Assembly (NCBI RefSeq): GCF_900107435.1
Contig: NZ_FNPZ01000004.1
Span: 310,001-374,000 of the forward strand
Source of the DNA: Herbiconiux ginsengi
GTDB taxonomy: Bacteria; Actinomycetota; Actinomycetes; Actinomycetales; Microbacteriaceae
Direction: 5' to 3'
DNA length: 64,000 bases
The position numbers and the translations under genes are program-made. Position 1 is the first letter of the stretch, and each line of letters begins with the position of its first letter. Shown here in pieces: positions 55,780 to 64,000 of the stretch. The notes beneath the pieces were generated by a model that did not search any database, was not told the DNA's origin, and saw nothing but the letters and a program-made list of their open reading frames with translations.

Positions 55780-57372
55780 GTGTCGAAGCCGGTCGTGCTG
55801 ATCGCCGAAGAACTGTCCCCTGCCACCGTCGACGCCCTCGGGCCCGACTTCGACGTGCGCAACGTCGACGGCACCGATCGCCCCGCTCTGCTGGCGGCGC
55901 TCGCCGACGCGAACGCGGTGCTCGTGCGCTCCGCCACGAAGGTCGACGCCGAGGCCATCGCCGCAGCGCCCAAGCTGCAGGTGGTCGCGCGTGCGGGCGT
56001 CGGGCTCGACAACGTCGACATCAAGGCGGCCACCACCGCCGGTGTCATGGTGGTGAACGCGCCCACCTCCAACATCATCTCGGCCGCCGAACTCACGGTC
56101 GGGCACATCCTGAGCCTGGCCCGGCACATCCCGGCCGCGCACGCCGCACTCGCGCAGGGACAGTGGAAGCGCTCCGCCTACACCGGCGTCGAGCTCTACG
56201 AGAAGACGGTCGGCATCATCGGCCTCGGCCGCATCGGCGCGCTCATCACCGCGCGCCTGCAGGCCTTCGGCGTGAACGTGATCGCCTACGACCCCTACGT
56301 CACGAGCGCCCGCGCGCAGCAGCTCGGCGTCACCCTGGTGACCCTCGACGAACTGCTCGAGCAGAGCGACTTCATCACCATCCACATGCCGAAGACGCCG
56401 GAGACCACCGGGATGATCTCCGATGAGCAGCTGGCGAAGATGAAGCCCACCGCGTTCATCGTGAACGTCGCCCGCGGCGGCCTGATCGACGAAGACGCGC
56501 TCTACCGCGCCCTGAGCTCGAACGTGATCGCCGGCGCCGGCCTCGACGTGTTCGTCTCCGAGCCCCCGAAGGAGTCGCCGCTGCTCGCGCTCCCGAACGT
56601 GATCGTCACCCCGCACCTCGGCGCCTCGACCGACGAGGCGCAGGAGAAGGCAGGAGTCTCGGTCGCCAAATCGGTGCGGCTGGCCCTTTCCGGTGAGCTG
56701 GTTCCGGACGCGGTCAACGTGGCCGGCGGGGTCATCGACCCTTACGTGCGCCCCGGCATCCCGCTGGTCGAGAAGCTCGGGCAGGTGTTCTCCGGCCTCG
56801 CCGAGAGCCCGCTCACGTCGATCGACGTCGTCGTCAAGGGCGAACTGGCCGACTATGACGTCAGCGTGCTGAAGCTCGCCGCCCTCAAGGGCGTGTTCAC
56901 CAACGTCGTGAGCGAGACCGTCTCCTACGTGAACGCGCCGCTCCTGGCCGAGCAGCGCGGCGTGACCGTGCGCCTCATCACCGAGCCCGTCTCGGAGGAG
57001 TACCGCAACGTCATCACGCTCTCCGGCGCCCTGAGCGACGGCTCGCAGATCTCGGTCTCCGGCACCCTCACGGGCACGAAGCAGATCGAGAAGATCGTCG
57101 AGATCAACGGCTACGACGTCGAGGTGCCGTTCGCGAAGCACCTGATCGTCATGCTCTACACCGATCGTCCGGGCATCGTGGCGGTCTACGGCAAGGAGTT
57201 CGGCGAGGCATCCGTCAACATCGCCGGCATGCAGATCGCCCGCCACGAGGCCGGCGGCCAGGCGTTGAGCGTGCTCACCGTCGACTCCCCGGTGCCCGAT
57301 GGTCTGCTCCAGAAGCTGCAAGGTGCGATCGAGGCCGACCTGATGCGCGAGATCGACATCACGGAAGAGTAG
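55780..57372 (+). CDS. serA: D-3-phosphoglycerate dehydrogenase
   Basis: 530 residues, first step of serine synthesis. GLGRIG NAD-binding motif, NVARGGLIDEDAL arginine loop, TPHLGAST histidine; C-terminal half has the intervening ASB domain and an ACT domain (LYTDRPGIVAVYGKEFGEASVNIAG), the long form found in M. tuberculosis (528 residues) that is regulated by serine. GTG 55780; TACAGT at 55735-55740 is a plausible -10. Followed by two tandem hairpins. Confidence 0.95.
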   Translation: MSKPVVLIAEELSPATVDALGPDFDVRNVDGTDRPALLAALADANAVLVRSATKVDAEAIAAAPKLQVVARAGVGLDNVDIKAATTAGVMVVNAPTSNIISAAELTVGHILSLARHIPAAHAALAQGQWKRSAYTGVELYEKTVGIIGLGRIGALITARLQAFGVNVIAYDPYVTSARAQQLGVTLVTLDELLEQSDFITIHMPKTPETTGMISDEQLAKMKPTAFIVNVARGGLIDEDALYRALSSNVIAGAGLDVFVSEPPKESPLLALPNVIVTPHLGASTDEAQEKAGVSVAKSVRLALSGELVPDAVNVAGGVIDPYVRPGIPLVEKLGQVFSGLAESPLTSIDVVVKGELADYDVSVLKLAALKGVFTNVVSETVSYVNAPLLAEQRGVTVRLITEPVSEEYRNVITLSGALSDGSQISVSGTLTGTKQIEKIVEINGYDVEVPFAKHLIVMLYTDRPGIVAVYGKEFGEASVNIAGMQIARHEAGGQALSVLTVDSPVPDGLLQKLQGAIEADLMREIDITEE

Positions 57373-57398
57373 GCGAGGGTACCGCGCCGCTGGTTCCC

Positions 57399-57429
57399 GC
57401 GATGCGCCGCCCAGCGGGTGGCGCATCGC
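57399..57429 (+). terminator. serA terminator 1
   Basis: 10-bp stem GCGATGCGCC / GGCGCATCGC with CCC/GGG extension, 26 bp after the serA stop. First of two tandem hairpins. Confidence 0.75.
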
Positions 57430-57435
57430 TCGTTG

Positions 57436-57462
57436 CCGGCGCCGCCGCTTCTGCGGCGCCGG
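57436..57462 (+). terminator. serA terminator 2
   Basis: Perfect 10-bp stem CCGGCGCCGC / GCGGCGCCGG with 7-nt loop, six bp after the first hairpin. Confidence 0.7.
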
Positions 57463-57582
57463 GCGACATGTTCGCGTGAGGTCGCTGGCGCGGCCTCGTG
57501 CTCACCCTGGGTCGTCGAGTGCGGCCCGCGGCTTGCCGTCTCGGACAGAGGCGGGTGGGTTCTCGAAGTTTTTCTTCTCGGC

Positions 57583-57609
57583 TGTCGAATCCGGCGGCTA
57601 GCGTTCGTC
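57583..57609 (+). promoter_or_regulatory. ECF42-type promoter of the DGPF-sigma operon
   Basis: TGTCGA at 57583-57588 and CGTC at 57606-57609 with 17-bp spacer. ECF42 sigma factors are known to use a TGTCGA -35 and a CGTC-like -10 in front of DGPF genes, so autoregulation of this operon is expected. Confidence 0.7.
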
Positions 57610-57658
57610 GTAAGGATGTCGGTTGACACCTTCCGACGGAACCGAAGGAGAAGACATC

Positions 57659-58024
57659 ATGACCAAGGAATACATCGTCCTCATCCGCGAACCCGAGTGG
57701 GACTCCTCAGCGGTGACCGAGGAGCAGTGGGCCGCCGCCATGCAGGAACACGGCGCGTTCGCCCAGGCCGTGGCCGCGGCCGGTGCGCAGATCCTGGGCG
57801 GCGACGCCCTCGAGTCCAGTGACCGAGCCGTGCGCATCACCCCGGCCCGTGACGGGGCGCCCGCCGTGTACACCGACGGCCCCTTCACGGAGACCAAGGA
57901 GATCATCTCCGGGTACTACAAGATCGCGGTCGAGAACGAGGCACAGGCCCGCGAGCTCGCCGCCCTCGTACCCACCGGCGGCTGGCTCGAGCTCTTCCCG
58001 GTGATGGAAACGAACGCGATGTGA
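57659..58024 (+). CDS. YCII/DGPF-domain protein
   Basis: 121 residues. TKEYIVLIREPEWDSS start and the family-defining YTDGPFTETKEIISGYYKI (DGPF motif). ATG 57659 with GAAGGAG 8 nt upstream. These proteins accompany ECF42 sigma factors and their molecular role is unresolved. ATG/GTGA overlap with the sigma gene. Confidence 0.88.
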   Translation: MTKEYIVLIREPEWDSSAVTEEQWAAAMQEHGAFAQAVAAAGAQILGGDALESSDRAVRITPARDGAPAVYTDGPFTETKEIISGYYKIAVENEAQARELAALVPTGGWLELFPVMETNAM

Positions 58025-59352
58025 CCACCGGTGCACTGGAGGTCGCCTTCCGCGAGGAGTGGCCTCGCATCCTCGGGAGCGTGCTGCGCTTCACGGGCGA
58101 CCTTCAGCTCGCCGAAGACGCGGTGCAGGAGGCATTCGCGCGGCTGGTGGTGTTGACGGCTACGGCGGCCACATCCGCACCGGGCGCATCGGGGCCGGAT
58201 GCCGCCACATCCGCCATGCCGCGCAATCCTGCCTCGTGGATCACCACCACCGCGAAGCACGTCGCCGTCGACTGGATGCGCCGCGAGGCCGGCTTCGTGC
58301 GCAACTTCGGCCGTCTCGCCGCGGAGGCCGCCGATCGCGAGGCCGCGGCGGCCGAACAGGCGGGCGCCGATCCGTTCGGCGTGTCGATCGACGACGACCG
58401 GCTGCAACTGCTCTTCATGGCCTGCCACCCCGAGCTCGCCGAGGAGGCGCGCCTCGCCATCGCCCTGCGCGCCGTCTGCGGGGTGCCCACCGAGGAGATC
58501 GCCGAGCTCTTCCTGGTGAAGCAGGCCACCATGGCGGCGCGGCTGACGCGGGCGAAGAAACGCATCCAGTCGTCGGGCATCCGCCTCGAGCAGCCGGATG
58601 CCACGGAGCTCGCCGCCCGCACCGACGACGTGCTCGCCATCGTCTACCTCCTGTACACCGCCGGTCACACGGCCCTCGCGGGCGACGCCATCAGCAGTGC
58701 GGTCACCACCGAGAGCGCACTGTCGCTCGCGCGCTCGATGGTGCGGTTGCGACCACGCCACCTCGAAGCCCGAGGCCTCCTCGCTCTGCTGCTGCTCACG
58801 GAGGCCCGGGCCCACGGGCGAACGGATGCCGCGGGGGAGGTGGTCAGCCTGGAAGACGCCGATCGCTCCCTCTGGAACACCGCGATGATCCAGGAGGGTC
58901 TCGGCCAGGCCACGATCGCCCTCGCCGGCCGTGGCCGCTTCGCGCTGCAGGCCGGCATCTCGGGCCTGCACTCCCAGGCGCCCACCTGGGAGGCCACCGA
59001 CTGGGTCTCGATCGTCTCCCTCTATGACGCCCTCGTCGCCTCCTGGCCGTCACCCGCCGCACGCCTGAACCGCCTGGTGGCCCGCAGTTTCCTCCCCGGC
59101 GCCGACCTCGGCGTCTCCCTGGGGGATCTCGACGAAATGACAGCCGACTCGACGCCCGGAGGCGCGGCCTTCGCTCGCCAGGTGTGGGCCGTGCGCGGCG
59201 ATCTGTTGCGTCGTGCCGCCAGGCCGATCGAGGCGGCCCACGCCTACGACCGCGCGCTGGAGGGCGAGTCGAACGACGCCGTGCGTTCTTTCCTGGCCAG
59301 GCGGGTGCGAGAAGTCCAGGGGAAGCGGATCGGACCCTTCGGGGACAAGTAA
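58021..59352 (+). CDS. ECF42-type RNA polymerase sigma factor with C-terminal extension
   Basis: 443 residues: sigma2 (about 5-85, GDLQLAEDAVQEAFARL), sigma4 (about 130-185, VPTEEIAELFLVKQATMAARLTRAKKRI) and a ~230-residue helical C-terminal extension (LARTDDVLAIVYLLYTAGH; RSLWNTAMIQEGLGQATIAL) typical of this group, where it takes the place of an anti-sigma factor in controlling activity. GTG 58021 overlaps the DGPF gene by 4 nt. Its stop codon TAA also belongs to the -10 of leuB. Confidence 0.9.
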   Translation: MTTGALEVAFREEWPRILGSVLRFTGDLQLAEDAVQEAFARLVVLTATAATSAPGASGPDAATSAMPRNPASWITTTAKHVAVDWMRREAGFVRNFGRLAAEAADREAAAAEQAGADPFGVSIDDDRLQLLFMACHPELAEEARLAIALRAVCGVPTEEIAELFLVKQATMAARLTRAKKRIQSSGIRLEQPDATELAARTDDVLAIVYLLYTAGHTALAGDAISSAVTTESALSLARSMVRLRPRHLEARGLLALLLLTEARAHGRTDAAGEVVSLEDADRSLWNTAMIQEGLGQATIALAGRGRFALQAGISGLHSQAPTWEATDWVSIVSLYDALVASWPSPAARLNRLVARSFLPGADLGVSLGDLDEMTADSTPGGAAFARQVWAVRGDLLRRAARPIEAAHAYDRALEGESNDAVRSFLARRVREVQGKRIGPFGDK

Positions 59353-59361
59353 TCTTGATCC

Positions 59362-60435
59362 ATGGCACGCACTCTCAAGCTCGCACTCATTCCCGGCGAC
59401 GGGATCGGCCCCGAGGTCGTCACCGAGGCCGTGAAGGTGCTCGACGCCGTCACTGCGGGCAGCGATGTCGCGTTCGAGAAGACGCACTTCTCGCTCGGCG
59501 CCGCGCGGTTCCTCGAGACGGGCGATGTGCTGACCGACGACGACCTGGCGGCGATCAGCGGCCACGACGCGATCCTCCTCGGCGCGGTCGGGGGAGTGCC
59601 CGGCGACCCGCGACTCAAGAACGCCAACATCGAGCGCGGCCTGCTGCTGAAGCTCCGCTTCGCACTCGACCACTACGTGAACCTCCGCCCCACCACGATC
59701 TACCCCGGCGTGCCGAGCCCCCTGGCCTCGCACGGCGACGTCGACTTCGTCGTGGTGCGCGAGGGCACAGAGGGGCCCTACGTCGGCAACGGCGGCGCCA
59801 TCCGCGTCGGCACGCCGCACGAGATCGCCAACGAGGTGTCGGTCAACACCGCCTACGGCGTGGAGCGCGTGGTGCGGTACGCCTTCGAGAAGGCGGCGAG
59901 CCGCCGCAAGAAGCTCACGCTCGTGCACAAGACGAACGTTCTCGTGTTCTCCGGCAGCCTGTGGCAGTCCACCGTCAACCGCGTGGCATCCGAATACCCC
60001 GAAATCGCCGTCGACTACCTCCATGTCGACGCCGCGACGATATTCTTCGTCACGGATCCTGCTAGATTCGACGTCATCGTCACGGACAACCTCTTCGGCG
60101 ACATCCTCACCGACCTGGCCGGCGCAATCAGCGGCGGGATCGGATTGGCGGCCTCGGGCAACATCAACCCCGACGGCACGTATCCCTCGATGTTCGAACC
60201 GGTGCACGGCTCCGCTCCCGACATCGCCGGGCAGCAGAAGGCCGATCCCACGGCCGCGATCCTCTCGGTCGCTCTGCTGCTCGACCACCTCGGCCTCGCC
60301 GACCAGGCGGCCCGCGTGCGTGAGGCCGTCGTCGCCGACATCGCGGCGCGCGACGGATCGCCGCGCACGACGACGCAGATCGGCGACGCGATCGTCTCGG
60401 CGATCACCACGCCGGCCCTCGAGAACTCCCACTGA
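59362..60435 (+). CDS. leuB: 3-isopropylmalate dehydrogenase
   Basis: 357 residues, leucine synthesis. [11 protein letters not shown], substrate region [34 protein letters not shown], Mg/NAD region [11 protein letters not shown] and [10 protein letters not shown]. -10 TAATCT (59350-59355) overlaps the sigma stop codon and lies 6 nt before the ATG, so mRNA is likely leaderless. Codons around 60040-60070 (ATA, CCT, GCT, AGA) are rarer than elsewhere. Confidence 0.94.
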   Translation: MARTLKLALIPGDGIGPEVVTEAVKVLDAVTAGSDVAFEKTHFSLGAARFLETGDVLTDDDLAAISGHDAILLGAVGGVPGDPRLKNANIERGLLLKLRFALDHYVNLRPTTIYPGVPSPLASHGDVDFVVVREGTEGPYVGNGGAIRVGTPHEIANEVSVNTAYGVERVVRYAFEKAASRRKKLTLVHKTNVLVFSGSLWQSTVNRVASEYPEIAVDYLHVDAATIFFVTDPARFDVIVTDNLFGDILTDLAGAISGGIGLAASGNINPDGTYPSMFEPVHGSAPDIAGQQKADPTAAILSVALLLDHLGLADQAARVREAVVADIAARDGSPRTTTQIGDAIVSAITTPALENSH

Positions 60436-60460
60436 CGACAGAACCGACGAAAGACGGACC

Positions 60461-61573
60461 ATGACTCTCGCACCGACCTCCACCTTCCCCCTCCAGTTCG
60501 AGCTCACGCCCTCGCAGGATGCGCGCGCAGAGGCGGAACGCGAGGTCATCCTGGCCGACCCCGGATTCGGCAAGCACTTCACCGACCACATGGTGCAGAT
60601 CGACTGGACGGTGACGGAGGGCTGGCACAACGCCAGCGTCATCCCCTACGGCCCACTGCTGCTCGACCCCTCGGCCGCCGTGCTGCACTACGCGCAGGAG
60701 ATCTTCGAGGGTCTCAAGGCCTACCGCCACGCCGACGGCTCGATCTGGACCTTCCGGCCCGAGAAGAACGCCGAGCGCCTGCAGCGCTCCGCTCGCCGCC
60801 TCGCGCTGCCGGAGCTCGCGGTCGAGGATTTCGTGGAGTCGCTCAAGCAGCTCATCGCGGTCGACGGATCGTGGGTGCCGTCGGCCCCCGAGACGAGCCT
60901 CTACATCCGGCCGTTCATGATCGCGAACGAGTCGTTCCTCGGGGTGCGGCCCTCGCAGAAGGTCGGCTACTACGTGATCGCGAGCCCCGCGGGCGCCTAC
61001 TTCTCGGGTGGCGTGGCTCCGGTCTCGATCTGGCTCTCGACCGAATACTCGCGGGCCGGCCGCGGCGGCACCGGTGCGGCCAAGTGCGGTGGCAACTACG
61101 CCGCCTCGCTGCTGCCCCAGCAGGAGGCTTACGAGCACGGCTGCGCGCAGGTGCTCTTCCTCGACGGCGAGACCGGCGAGCACGTCGACGAGCTCGGCGG
61201 CATGAACGTGTTCTTCGTGCACCAGGGTGGCAAGATCGTCACCCCGCGTCTGTCGGGCACCATCCTCGAGGGCATCACCCGCGACAGCATCATCCAGCTG
61301 GCACGGGATCGCGGACTCACCGTGGAGGAGCGCGACGTCACGATCGACGAGTGGCGCGACGGCGTGGCATCGGGTGACATCACCGAGGTCTTCGCCTGCG
61401 GAACCGCCGCGGTGATCACGCCCATCTCGGCCCTGAAGTCGCCCGACTTCACCATCGGCGATGAGAACGCACCTGCGGGAGAGCTCACCATGTCGCTCCG
61501 CCAAGAGCTCACCGACATCCAGTACGGCCGCCTCCCCGACCGCCACGGCTGGCTCACGAGGCTGGACGCCTGA
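60461..61573 (+). CDS. ilvE: Branched-chain amino acid aminotransferase
   Basis: 370 residues, PLP fold-type IV transaminase for the last step of Leu/Ile/Val synthesis. PLP-lysine in GTGAAKCGGNYAASLLPQ, YAQEIFEGLKAYRH, and EVFACGTAAVITPI. ATG 60461, 25 bp after leuB; a TGCTAGATT element inside leuB (about 60060-60068) might add an internal promoter. Confidence 0.94.
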   Translation: MTLAPTSTFPLQFELTPSQDARAEAEREVILADPGFGKHFTDHMVQIDWTVTEGWHNASVIPYGPLLLDPSAAVLHYAQEIFEGLKAYRHADGSIWTFRPEKNAERLQRSARRLALPELAVEDFVESLKQLIAVDGSWVPSAPETSLYIRPFMIANESFLGVRPSQKVGYYVIASPAGAYFSGGVAPVSIWLSTEYSRAGRGGTGAAKCGGNYAASLLPQQEAYEHGCAQVLFLDGETGEHVDELGGMNVFFVHQGGKIVTPRLSGTILEGITRDSIIQLARDRGLTVEERDVTIDEWRDGVASGDITEVFACGTAAVITPISALKSPDFTIGDENAPAGELTMSLRQELTDIQYGRLPDRHGWLTRLDA

Positions 61574-61583
61574 GGCGCCGCGC

Positions 61584-62360
61584 ATGAAGATCGCACGGTT
61601 CAGTCATGGGGGCGCCATCAACTTCGGGATCCTCGACGAGGCGGAGGGCGGAGGTACCGAGCTCGTCGTGTTGAACGGCGACCCGATGTTCGCCGGTTTC
61701 GACACCACGGGAGAACGCGTGCCGCTCGCGGATGCGACGCTGCTGGCCCCGGTCATTCCCCGCTCGAAGGTGGTGGCGGTGGGCAAGAACTACCAGGACC
61801 ACGTGGCCGAGATGAACACCGGGGAGGCCCCGAAGGAGCCGCTGCTGTTCTTGAAGCCCAACACCTCGGTGATCGGTCCGGGCGATCGGATCGTGCGACC
61901 GCCCCAGTCGAACCGCGTGGATTTCGAGGGCGAACTGGCGATCGTGATCGGCAGCGTGGCGAAGAACGTGCCCGCGGCCGACGCGGCGAGCGTGATCTTC
62001 GGTTACACCGTCGCCAACGACGTCACCGCGCGCGACCTGCAGGCCTCCGACGGCCAGTGGGCGAGGGCCAAGGGCTTCGACACCTTCTGCCCGCTCGGCC
62101 CCGTGATCGAGACCGAGTTCGACCTCGCCTCGGCGACCGTCGAGACGCGGCTGAACGGGGTGCTGAAGCAGAGCGCACCGCTCAGCGACATGATCCATTC
62201 CGTGCCGACGATCGTGGCCTACGCGTCGGCTGCGTTCACCCTGCTGCCGGGCGACGTCATCCTCACCGGCACCCCGGCGGGCGTCGGACCCATGGAGGCG
62301 GGCGACACCGTCGAGATCGAGATCTCGGGCCTCGGAGTGCTCAGCAACCCCGTGTTCTGA
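61584..62360 (+). CDS. Fumarylacetoacetate hydrolase-family protein
   Basis: 258 residues, FAH fold with metal ligands in RVDFEGELAIVIGSVAK, NDVTARDLQ and TGTPAGVGPMEAGD. Family members are hydrolases, isomerases or decarboxylases of beta-diketo acids (for example oxaloacetate decarboxylase-like). Precise substrate unknown. Ten bp after ilvE, so cotranscribed. Confidence 0.9.
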   Translation: MKIARFSHGGAINFGILDEAEGGGTELVVLNGDPMFAGFDTTGERVPLADATLLAPVIPRSKVVAVGKNYQDHVAEMNTGEAPKEPLLFLKPNTSVIGPGDRIVRPPQSNRVDFEGELAIVIGSVAKNVPAADAASVIFGYTVANDVTARDLQASDGQWARAKGFDTFCPLGPVIETEFDLASATVETRLNGVLKQSAPLSDMIHSVPTIVAYASAAFTLLPGDVILTGTPAGVGPMEAGDTVEIEISGLGVLSNPVF

Positions 62361-62373
62361 GCCACGCGTTCGC

Positions 62374-62430
62374 CGATCCGTCAGTTCGTGTCGCTTTGGA
62401 GGTTCCAGAGCGACAACAAGTGACGGATCG
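62374..62430. terminator. Compound hairpin between FAH and MarR genes
   Basis: Outer perfect 10-bp arms CGATCCGTCA / TGACGGATCG, a 5-nt internal loop, then inner arms TGTCGCTTTGGA / TCCAGAGCGACA (one mismatch). Lies between convergent genes and likely terminates both. Confidence 0.75.
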
Positions 62431-62438
62431 ACGCGGTA

Positions 62439-62882
62439 TCAGGGGTTCTGCGTGAGGCCCGCGGCCGTGTCGAGGGCGTCGAGGGCACCGGCCAGTTGAG
62501 CGATCTGCTCGTCGGTGAGCTCCTCGAAGAGCTCGAGCACGTGCTGCGCCCGTTCGGTGCGGGCGCGCAGGATGGCTTCGGCACCGGCATCCGTCGACCC
62601 CACGAAGAACGACCGCCCGTCGTCGGGGTCGGCCGTGCGGGTGACCAGCTTCTTGGTCTCGAGGTCGGCGAGCAGACGGGTGATGGTGGGAGCGGCGACG
62701 CGCTCCACACGGGCCAGGTCGCCGGGGCGGATCGGGCCGCACCGCACGATGGTCGAGAGGGCCGAGATCTGACCCGGGGTGAGGGTGTCGCTGGTCGCCC
62801 GGATGCGCCGGTTCAAGCGCCCCACGGAGAGCGCGAGGCGGGCGGCGATTTCGGCACGGTCCAGGCTGGATTCATTCGTCAT
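62439..62882 (-). CDS. MarR-family transcriptional regulator
   Basis: 147 residues with winged helix-turn-helix (LTPGQISALSTIVRCGPIRPGDLARVERVAAPTITRLLADLETKKLVTR, and wing DPDDGRSFFV). ATG 62882 overlaps the stop of the small upstream ORF by 4 nt. Target unknown; an AT-rich palindrome at 63051-63070 may be its operator. Confidence 0.9.
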   Translation of the reverse strand: MTNESSLDRAEIAARLALSVGRLNRRIRATSDTLTPGQISALSTIVRCGPIRPGDLARVERVAAPTITRLLADLETKKLVTRTADPDDGRSFFVGSTDAGAEAILRARTERAQHVLELFEELTDEQIAQLAGALDALDTAAGLTQNP

Positions 62883-63034
62883 CGAGTTTGACTTTCGGTC
62901 ACCGAGTGGGCGGGTTGCGACGAGTCTTTCACATGTACGTACTTCTTGCCCCGACTGAACCAGGCGATTGCCGCGATCACCGACAGGATGGCCGCCGCGT
63001 CGAACACGATGACGAGCCCTGATTGGTAGGGCAC
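62879..63034 (-). CDS. Small single-helix membrane ORF upstream of MarR gene
   Basis: 51 codons from GTG 63034: short N-terminus, one hydrophobic helix (GLVIVFDAAAILSVIAAIAWF), then a polar tail (RGKKYVHVKDSSQPAHS). It resembles the last helix and C-terminus of a transporter, so it could be a remnant of one. ATGA overlap with marR and position between operator and regulator favour expression. No strong ribosome site. Confidence 0.4.
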   Translation of the reverse strand: MPYQSGLVIVFDAAAILSVIAAIAWFSRGKKYVHVKDSSQPAHSVTESQTR

Positions 63035-63050
63035 GATGCGGTCGGAATTG

Positions 63051-63070
63051 GTTAATGTATATAAACTAAC
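63051..63070. promoter_or_regulatory. Candidate MarR operator
   Basis: GTTAATGTATATAAACTAAC, 16 of 20 positions symmetric, markedly AT-rich in a GC-rich genome and upstream of the MarR transcript; also supplies TATACA-type -10 hexamers on the minus strand. Confidence 0.55.
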
Positions 63071-63104
63071 AAGACGTCTACCGTGGTGCGTGGGCGCGCA
63101 AGGG

Positions 63105-63169
63105 AACGGGCGGAGGTCCGAGCGGCCGGCGCCGATGGCGTCGCCGGCGGGCTCGGACCTCCGCCCGTT
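63105..63169. terminator. Terminator downstream of the SDR gene
   Basis: Perfect 19-bp arms (begin AACGGGCGGAGGTCCGAGC, end GCTCGGACCTCCGCCCGTT) around a GC-rich 27-nt loop that itself folds (GCCGGCG / CGCCGGC). Thirty-five bp after the SDR stop. Confidence 0.8.
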
Positions 63170-63204
63170 TGCCGTGTCTCTGCGTGTCGGCCCCTAGGAG
63201 GAGC

Positions 63205-63954
63205 TCAGTCGGGCAGGCCGTCGTAGTCGGCGGGCCCGGCCAGCTGACCGCCGTCGACCGTGAGGTCGGCGCCGGTCACGAACCGCGATTCGTCGGAGGC
63301 GAGGTACAGCACGGCCTGTGCGATGTCCTCCGGCTCGCCGACGCGGCCGAGCGCGATGCCGCTGGTGTCGAAGACGACTCCTGCCGTCATGGGTGTTCTG
63401 ATCTGTCCGGGGTGCACTGCGTTGACCCGGATCCCGTACGGGCCGAGTTCCAGCGCGACGGTCTTCGTGAGTCCGCGCACGCCCCATTTGGCCGTCACGT
63501 AGCCGGACATCCGGGGCACGCCCTGGAAGCCGCCGACCGATCCGATGTTGACGATCGAGCCGTGCCCGGCCGCCCGCATGCTCGGGGACACCGCCTGGAT
63601 GCCGTTGAAGACGCCGATCAGGTTGACGTCGAGCATGCGCTGCAACCGTGTGACGTCCCACTCGTCAAGAGGCGCGGGATCGGCTATGCCGGCGTTGTTG
63701 ACCAGGATGTCGACCGTGCCGAACCGACGCTCGGTGTGCTCGATCACCTCGGCCCAGGACTCGGGTGACCGGACGTCGAGGGTGGCGGCCTGCACGCGCG
63801 GGCCCAGTTCGTCGGCGAGTGACTGTGTGCTGGTGATGTCGACGTCTGCCGCGACGACATTCGCCCCCTCGGCTGCCAGGAGGCGGACCGTGGCTGCGCC
63901 CATGCCCTTGGCGCCGCCGGTGACCACGGCGGTTCGTCCTTCAACTCGTCGCAT
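63205..63954 (-). CDS. Short-chain dehydrogenase/reductase
   Basis: 249 residues, classical SDR: TGGAKGMGAA (cofactor glycines), NNAG, catalytic Ser in NIGSVGG, YVTAK (Tyr-Lys) and HPGQIRTPM. Asp after the second strand (VVAADVD) favours NAD(H). Resembles 3-alpha/20-beta-hydroxysteroid dehydrogenase-type oxidoreductases, substrate not deducible. ATG 63954 with GGAAGGAAG upstream; only 46 bp of upstream DNA are in the window. Confidence 0.9.
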   Translation of the reverse strand: MRRVEGRTAVVTGGAKGMGAATVRLLAAEGANVVAADVDITSTQSLADELGPRVQAATLDVRSPESWAEVIEHTERRFGTVDILVNNAGIADPAPLDEWDVTRLQRMLDVNLIGVFNGIQAVSPSMRAAGHGSIVNIGSVGGFQGVPRMSGYVTAKWGVRGLTKTVALELGPYGIRVNAVHPGQIRTPMTAGVVFDTSGIALGRVGEPEDIAQAVLYLASDESRFVTGADLTVDGGQLAGPADYDGLPD

Positions 63955-64000
63955 GACGCTTCCTTCCCTCGGTCGCTACTTCTGCAGCGTCAACTGGATC

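Overview
The window is strongly GC-rich, densely packed and full of GTG starts, 4-nt ATGA/GTGA gene overlaps and leaderless starts. Together with an actinobacterial DosR/DevR-DosS type two-component system, a long ACT-domain SerA and the ilvD-ilvB-ilvN-ilvC / leuB-ilvE order, this points to an actinobacterium, probably a Microbacteriaceae-like chromosome (inference from gene content, not a database match). No tRNA, rRNA, CRISPR array, integrase or insertion sequence was recognised.

Layout. (1) 1-6037: end of a urea-degradation operon: urea carboxylase (5' end outside the window), allophanate hydrolase, a metallo-beta-lactamase-fold hydrolase and a small unknown protein, all overlapping. (2) 6224-34175: a ~28-kb island of about 28 genes in ten divergent or tandem operons that looks like a complete dormancy/hypoxia (DosR-type) regulon: seven universal-stress-protein (USP) modules, one of them fused to a flavodoxin; three zinc alcohol dehydrogenases; two P-type ATPases; a cation/proton antiporter; two pyridoxamine-oxidase-like proteins; three triple-BON proteins; a beta-CASP nuclease; a phosphoribosyltransferase plus erythromycin-esterase pair; several small membrane proteins; and in the middle the DevR-like regulator and DevS-like GAF sensor kinase. 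Every operon in the island has a 14-bp GGGAC-type inverted repeat 50-95 bp before its first gene, usually exactly 23 nt upstream of a NANNNT -10 hexamer. I see no equivalent box elsewhere in the window. (3) 34240-36674: an MFS drug exporter and small membrane protein with a divergent TetR regulator and two matching operators. (4) 36735-43751: a large LuxR-type ATPase regulator, a glucose-6-phosphate dehydrogenase preceded by four 24-bp tandem repeats, an MscS channel and hypothetical membrane proteins. (5) 43893-46381: otsA-otsB trehalose synthesis. (6) 46448-51559: ilvD, ilvB, ilvN, ilvC. (7) 51614-55716: a second MFS exporter, an alpha/beta hydrolase, two membrane proteins and a truncated DoxX remnant. 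(8) 55780-62360: serA, a DGPF-protein/ECF42-type sigma pair with its own promoter, leuB, ilvE and a fumarylacetoacetase-family hydrolase. (9) 62374-63954: MarR regulator with a tiny membrane ORF, and an SDR oxidoreductase; the window stops just upstream of the latter.

How it works together (inference): the haem-type GAF sensor DevS would activate DevR under low oxygen, NO or redox change; DevR then switches on the whole island: redox enzymes, ion pumps and antiporter, nucleotide-binding USPs, BON envelope proteins and an RNA-processing enzyme. The surrounding regions are ordinary nitrogen, branched-chain amino acid, serine, trehalose and pentose-phosphate metabolism.
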